DNA of 64,000 nucleotides from Halobacteriales archaeon YIM A00010. Lineage in GTDB: Archaea; Halobacteriota; Halobacteria; Halobacteriales; Haloarculaceae. The position numbers and the translations under genes were made by a program. The notes beneath the pieces were generated by a model. The model was not told the origin of the DNA and did no database searches. It saw only the letters and a program-made list of their open reading frames with translations. The stretch lies in NCBI GenBank assembly GCA_025041175.1, contig JAKCFJ010000001.1, positions 310,001 through 374,000 of the forward strand. Direction: 5' to 3'. This document shows positions 61,602 through 64,000 of this stretch, piece by piece. The first letter of the stretch is position 1. Every line of letters starts with the position of its first letter.

Positions 61602-63014
61602 ATGGGGAGCAACCGCGTGATCCGGTCGAGCAGTAGTGTCGGCGTGGCCGTTATCCGTGTGCTCGTGGGGCTGTGTGGCGTGTGGCTGCTCACCGATCCC
61701 GCTGTGGCCCACGCCGGCTCGTTGCGCCTGTCGGACGACCCGGTGACAGTGCCCCAGTGGCTGGTGGTGTCCACGGGCGGCGGCGTCGTCGGGGCGTCGT
61801 TTCTCATCACCTCGTTCGTCACGGACCACGAGACGATCCGGTCGGTCACCGACCAGTGGGTGTCGATGCCCGCGTGGTTGGCGAACCGGTCGGTGAGCAG
61901 CGCCGCCGGGTTGGCGAGCGTCGTGGTGCTCGTCGTGGTCGTGGCCAGCGGGCTGGTCGGAACCCAGTCCGAACTCTCCAACTTCGCCATTCTGTTCGTG
62001 TGGGTCGGCTGGTGGGCGGGGTATACGATCTCCGTCTATCTTCTCGGCAACACGTGGCCGACGCTCAATCCGTGGCGAACGCTCGCTTCGGTCGTGGCCA
62101 ACTGGGTCCCCACCGAGCGTTCGGTTCCACAGTGGCTGGGTGTGTGGCCCGGCGTCGGTGGACTGCTCGGGTTGGTGTGGCTGGAAGTGATCAGCCCGGT
62201 CGCAACGTCGCCGCGGCTGCTCGCGTCCGTGATCCTCGTGTACTCGCTGCTCACGGTCGCCGGTGGGGCGGTGTACGGAGCGGAGTGGTTCCGGCGCGTC
62301 GATCCGGTTTCTCGCATCTTTCGGGCGTACGGACGCGTGGCTCCGTTCCAACGCGTGGCTTCACGGATCGGACTCACAGTGCCCGGAAGCGCGCTCACCG
62401 GCGGGAACGTCGAGCGAGGCGAGCCCGTTTTCATCGTCGCGGTGCTGTGGGTCACCACCTACGACGGACTCGTCTCGACGCCGGTGTGGCGCGACGCGGC
62501 GCAGTGGATCGTCGCCACGGCTCCGATCCCGCCCGTGGTGGTGTACGCTGTCGTGATGTGCGGTGGCTTCGTGGCGTTTCTGCTGGTCTACCGGACTGGA
62601 GCGCGCTATGCCCGACGAACCGGACGGACGTACGTCGATTCTCAGGTCATCGAGCAGAGGTTCGCCCGCTCGCTGCTCCCAATCGCTGCGAGCTACCACT
62701 TCGCGCATTATCTGGGATACTTTCTCGGACTGTTGCCGGCGCTCGCGGTCGCCGTTACACAGCCCTTTGGCGGGCCGGTCACCCCACAACGGTTGTTGCT
62801 GCCGTCGTGGTTCGGGCAGTTACAGCTGGTGTTCATCCTCTGTGGGCATCTGCTCGCCGTCTGGGTGGCCCACACCACCGCGTTCGACCTCTTTACCGGC
62901 AGGCTCCAATCGATACGCAGTCAGTACCCCTTTGTCCTCATCATGATCGCCTACACCGTGACGAGCATGTGGATCGTCATGCAACCGTACACACAGCCGC
63001 CGTTCGTCTCATAG
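61602..63014 (+). CDS. 470-residue polytopic membrane protein
   Basis: The protein has about ten to twelve predicted membrane helices. After the first helix it reads VAHAGSLRLSDDPVTVPQW, then a chain of helices with conserved-looking aromatic and Gly motifs (FVWVGWWAGYTISVYLLGN) and a His-rich helix pair (ASYHFAHYLGYFLGLL, CGHLLAVWVAHTTAFD) whose His residues could bind haem or metal. I cannot assign a family. It stands between two other membrane-protein genes in a tight run (gaps 4 and 7 bp). Confidence 0.75.
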   Translation: MGSNRVIRSSSSVGVAVIRVLVGLCGVWLLTDPAVAHAGSLRLSDDPVTVPQWLVVSTGGGVVGASFLITSFVTDHETIRSVTDQWVSMPAWLANRSVSSAAGLASVVVLVVVVASGLVGTQSELSNFAILFVWVGWWAGYTISVYLLGNTWPTLNPWRTLASVVANWVPTERSVPQWLGVWPGVGGLLGLVWLEVISPVATSPRLLASVILVYSLLTVAGGAVYGAEWFRRVDPVSRIFRAYGRVAPFQRVASRIGLTVPGSALTGGNVERGEPVFIVAVLWVTTYDGLVSTPVWRDAAQWIVATAPIPPVVVYAVVMCGGFVAFLLVYRTGARYARRTGRTYVDSQVIEQRFARSLLPIAASYHFAHYLGYFLGLLPALAVAVTQPFGGPVTPQRLLLPSWFGQLQLVFILCGHLLAVWVAHTTAFDLFTGRLQSIRSQYPFVLIMIAYTVTSMWIVMQPYTQPPFVS

Positions 63015-63021
63015 TAACAGC

Positions 63022-63378
63022 ATGTCACAGAAACCGATTCCGAACGGATCGACCGAGACCGACCGATCGACCGAGACCCGGGCGCGCGATCAGCGAGCGA
63101 ACGACGGGGCAAACGAGCGAGTAGCGACCGTGGTCCCTCCGGACGCGTCACCAGCCCGCTGCCCGTACTGTGGGCGTCCCTTCCCCACCGAGCAGCTGTG
63201 TACCCTCCACCTCGGTGAACGCCACCGGTCCGAATGGACCGAGGAGGAACGAGAGCGGTATGAAAGCGCGTACGACACCGAGACCAACGAGCTGTTCATC
63301 TTCCACCTGAAAGTGATCGGGGCACTCGTGGTCACCTTCTTCTCGTTTACCTACACCTACGTGTTCGTCTGGAGCTGA
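63022..63378 (+). CDS. C2H2-like zinc finger with C-terminal membrane helix (DUF7410-like)
   Basis: The 118-residue protein has a polar N-terminus, a zinc-finger CPYCGRPFPTEQLCTLHLGERH (Cys-Cys-His-His), an acidic helix (TEEERERYESAYDTETNE) and one C-terminal membrane helix (VIGALVVTFFSFTYTYVFVW). It resembles haloarchaeal DUF7410 proteins (from memory). It follows the 470-residue membrane protein by 7 bp and may be its partner. Confidence 0.82.
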   Translation: MSQKPIPNGSTETDRSTETRARDQRANDGANERVATVVPPDASPARCPYCGRPFPTEQLCTLHLGERHRSEWTEEERERYESAYDTETNELFIFHLKVIGALVVTFFSFTYTYVFVWS

Positions 63379-63389
63379 GTGCGGTGTCG

Positions 63390-64000
63390 TTACCACAGAA
63401 CGATCGGCCAGACGAACTGGAACAGCGCCCAGATGAGACCGGTGAGGACGATAGTCATGAGGAGGTTGAGGACGATCCCGGCTCGCATCATGTGCCGTTG
63501 TTCGAGGTAGCCACTCCCGAAGACGATGGCGTTGGGCGGTGTGGCAACCGGGAGGGCAAAGGCGTAGCTCGCGGCGACAGCGCCGCTGACAGCGAGGAAG
63601 ATCCCAGCAGCCAGTTGTGAAAGCCCGAGCGTGGTGGCGAAGGCCCCGCCGATGCTGATGAGCAGGGGAATGATGATGGTCGCTGTCGCGGTGTTCGATG
63701 TCATTTCCGTGAGGAAGATGATCAACAACACGACTGCGCCCACCACAACGACGATCGGCGCGCCGGTCAACTCCTCGAACACCGTTTCTGCGATCCACTG
63801 CGTCGCGCCACTGTCCGCGAGCCCGTTCGCGAGCGCGATCCCCCCACCGAACAGCAAGATCACACCCCAGTCGATGTCGACGAGTTCCTCCCACTCCATC
63901 GTGTCCGCAAGAACGAGGGCAGGGATGGCGTACAGCCCGACCATCACGTAGTAGAGGAGTCCTTGATGGCCGCTGACGCCGAGGACACTCATCCCCTCAC
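63390..64000 (-). CDS. DASS/SLC13-type anion symporter, C-terminal part
   Basis: The open frame runs off the right edge of the window. The visible ~200 residues contain DIDWGVILLFGGGIALANGL, LTEMTSNTATATIIIPLL and ALPVATPPNAIVFGSGYL, the helix-pin motifs (SNT and TPPN types) of divalent-anion:sodium symporters. These import dicarboxylates, sulfate or phosphate. The ATG near 63992 is internal to the family's usual length (about 450-600), so the N-terminal part lies outside. It is convergent with the zinc-finger gene, 11 bp apart. Confidence 0.92.
   Translation of the reverse strand, partial: EGMSVLGVSGHQGLLYYVMVGLYAIPALVLADTMEWEELVDIDWGVILLFGGGIALANGLADSGATQWIAETVFEELTGAPIVVVVGAVVLLIIFLTEMTSNTATATIIIPLLISIGGAFATTLGLSQLAAGIFLAVSGAVAASYAFALPVATPPNAIVFGSGYLEQRHMMRAGIVLNLLMTIVLTGLIWALFQFVWPIVLW

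Overview
The window is a piece of a haloarchaeal (class Halobacteria) chromosome. The evidence is GC-rich, strongly acidic coding sequence, the archaeal S10-spc ribosomal protein cluster in its usual haloarchaeal order, a VAT/CdcH-type AAA ATPase, RadB, a haloarchaeal menaquinone cluster, methenyltetrahydromethanopterin cyclohydrolase, and many promoters with a TATA box about 25-30 nt before the start codon (leaderless transcripts). The genus cannot be fixed by eye. All functions below were assigned by reading the translations; no database search was run.

Layout. 1-5.2 kb: a DUF6517-like lipoprotein, cysS, a two-domain CbiX chelatase with its DR2241-type iron-sulfur partner, and two tiny overlapping genes. 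5.3-6.55 kb: an IS6-like insertion sequence that has cut off the 5' part of an orphan cas6. 6.56-13.5 kb: cdcH, an orphan larC with a histidine-rich insert, a RuvC-like protein, radB, an XRE regulator and a DUF6293/HFX_2341 (CARF-like plus winged-helix) protein. 13.97-15.9 kb: a SCO1-TlpA-CcdA membrane thiol/copper set. 16-18.1 kb: a Tat-exported protein, a wHTH regulator with a palindrome over its promoter, and copy 1 of a two-gene zinc-finger module. 18.7-28.5 kb: an esterase, an NRDE protein and the men genes F, D, B, A, C, E. 28.5-42 kb: mixed housekeeping and hypothetical genes (YedY-like oxidoreductase, UPF0058, pyrF, J-domain protein, HAD phosphatase, GTPBP1-like GTPase, Bat-like regulator, acyl-CoA synthetase, mch, MTH1187-like, DUF4349 lipoprotein) and tRNA-Gly(GCC). 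42.3-56.5 kb: a SPOUT methylase, then uL3 through SecY as one co-oriented run with many stop/start overlaps. 56.5-58 kb: copy 2 of the zinc-finger module, between 72-bp perfect inverted repeats. 58-64 kb: carA, an Lrp regulator, idi, a run of membrane proteins, and the C-terminal part of a DASS-type anion transporter cut by the window edge.

Most unusual content. The best candidate for something undescribed is the duplicated module at 17.3-18.15 kb and 56.7-57.56 kb. It has a 48-residue CPVCG zinc-finger protein whose stop overlaps the start of a ~183-residue protein carrying a CxxC-x4-CxH (SWIM-like) motif. Both copies keep a ~140-nt leader with a conserved hairpin and a structured T/A-rich repeat on the 3' side. 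Copy 2 has a one-base frameshift. Also notable are the IS-truncated cas6, a family of ~95-100 bp MITE-like elements with TNA target duplications, and two palindromes placed to act as autoregulatory operators.
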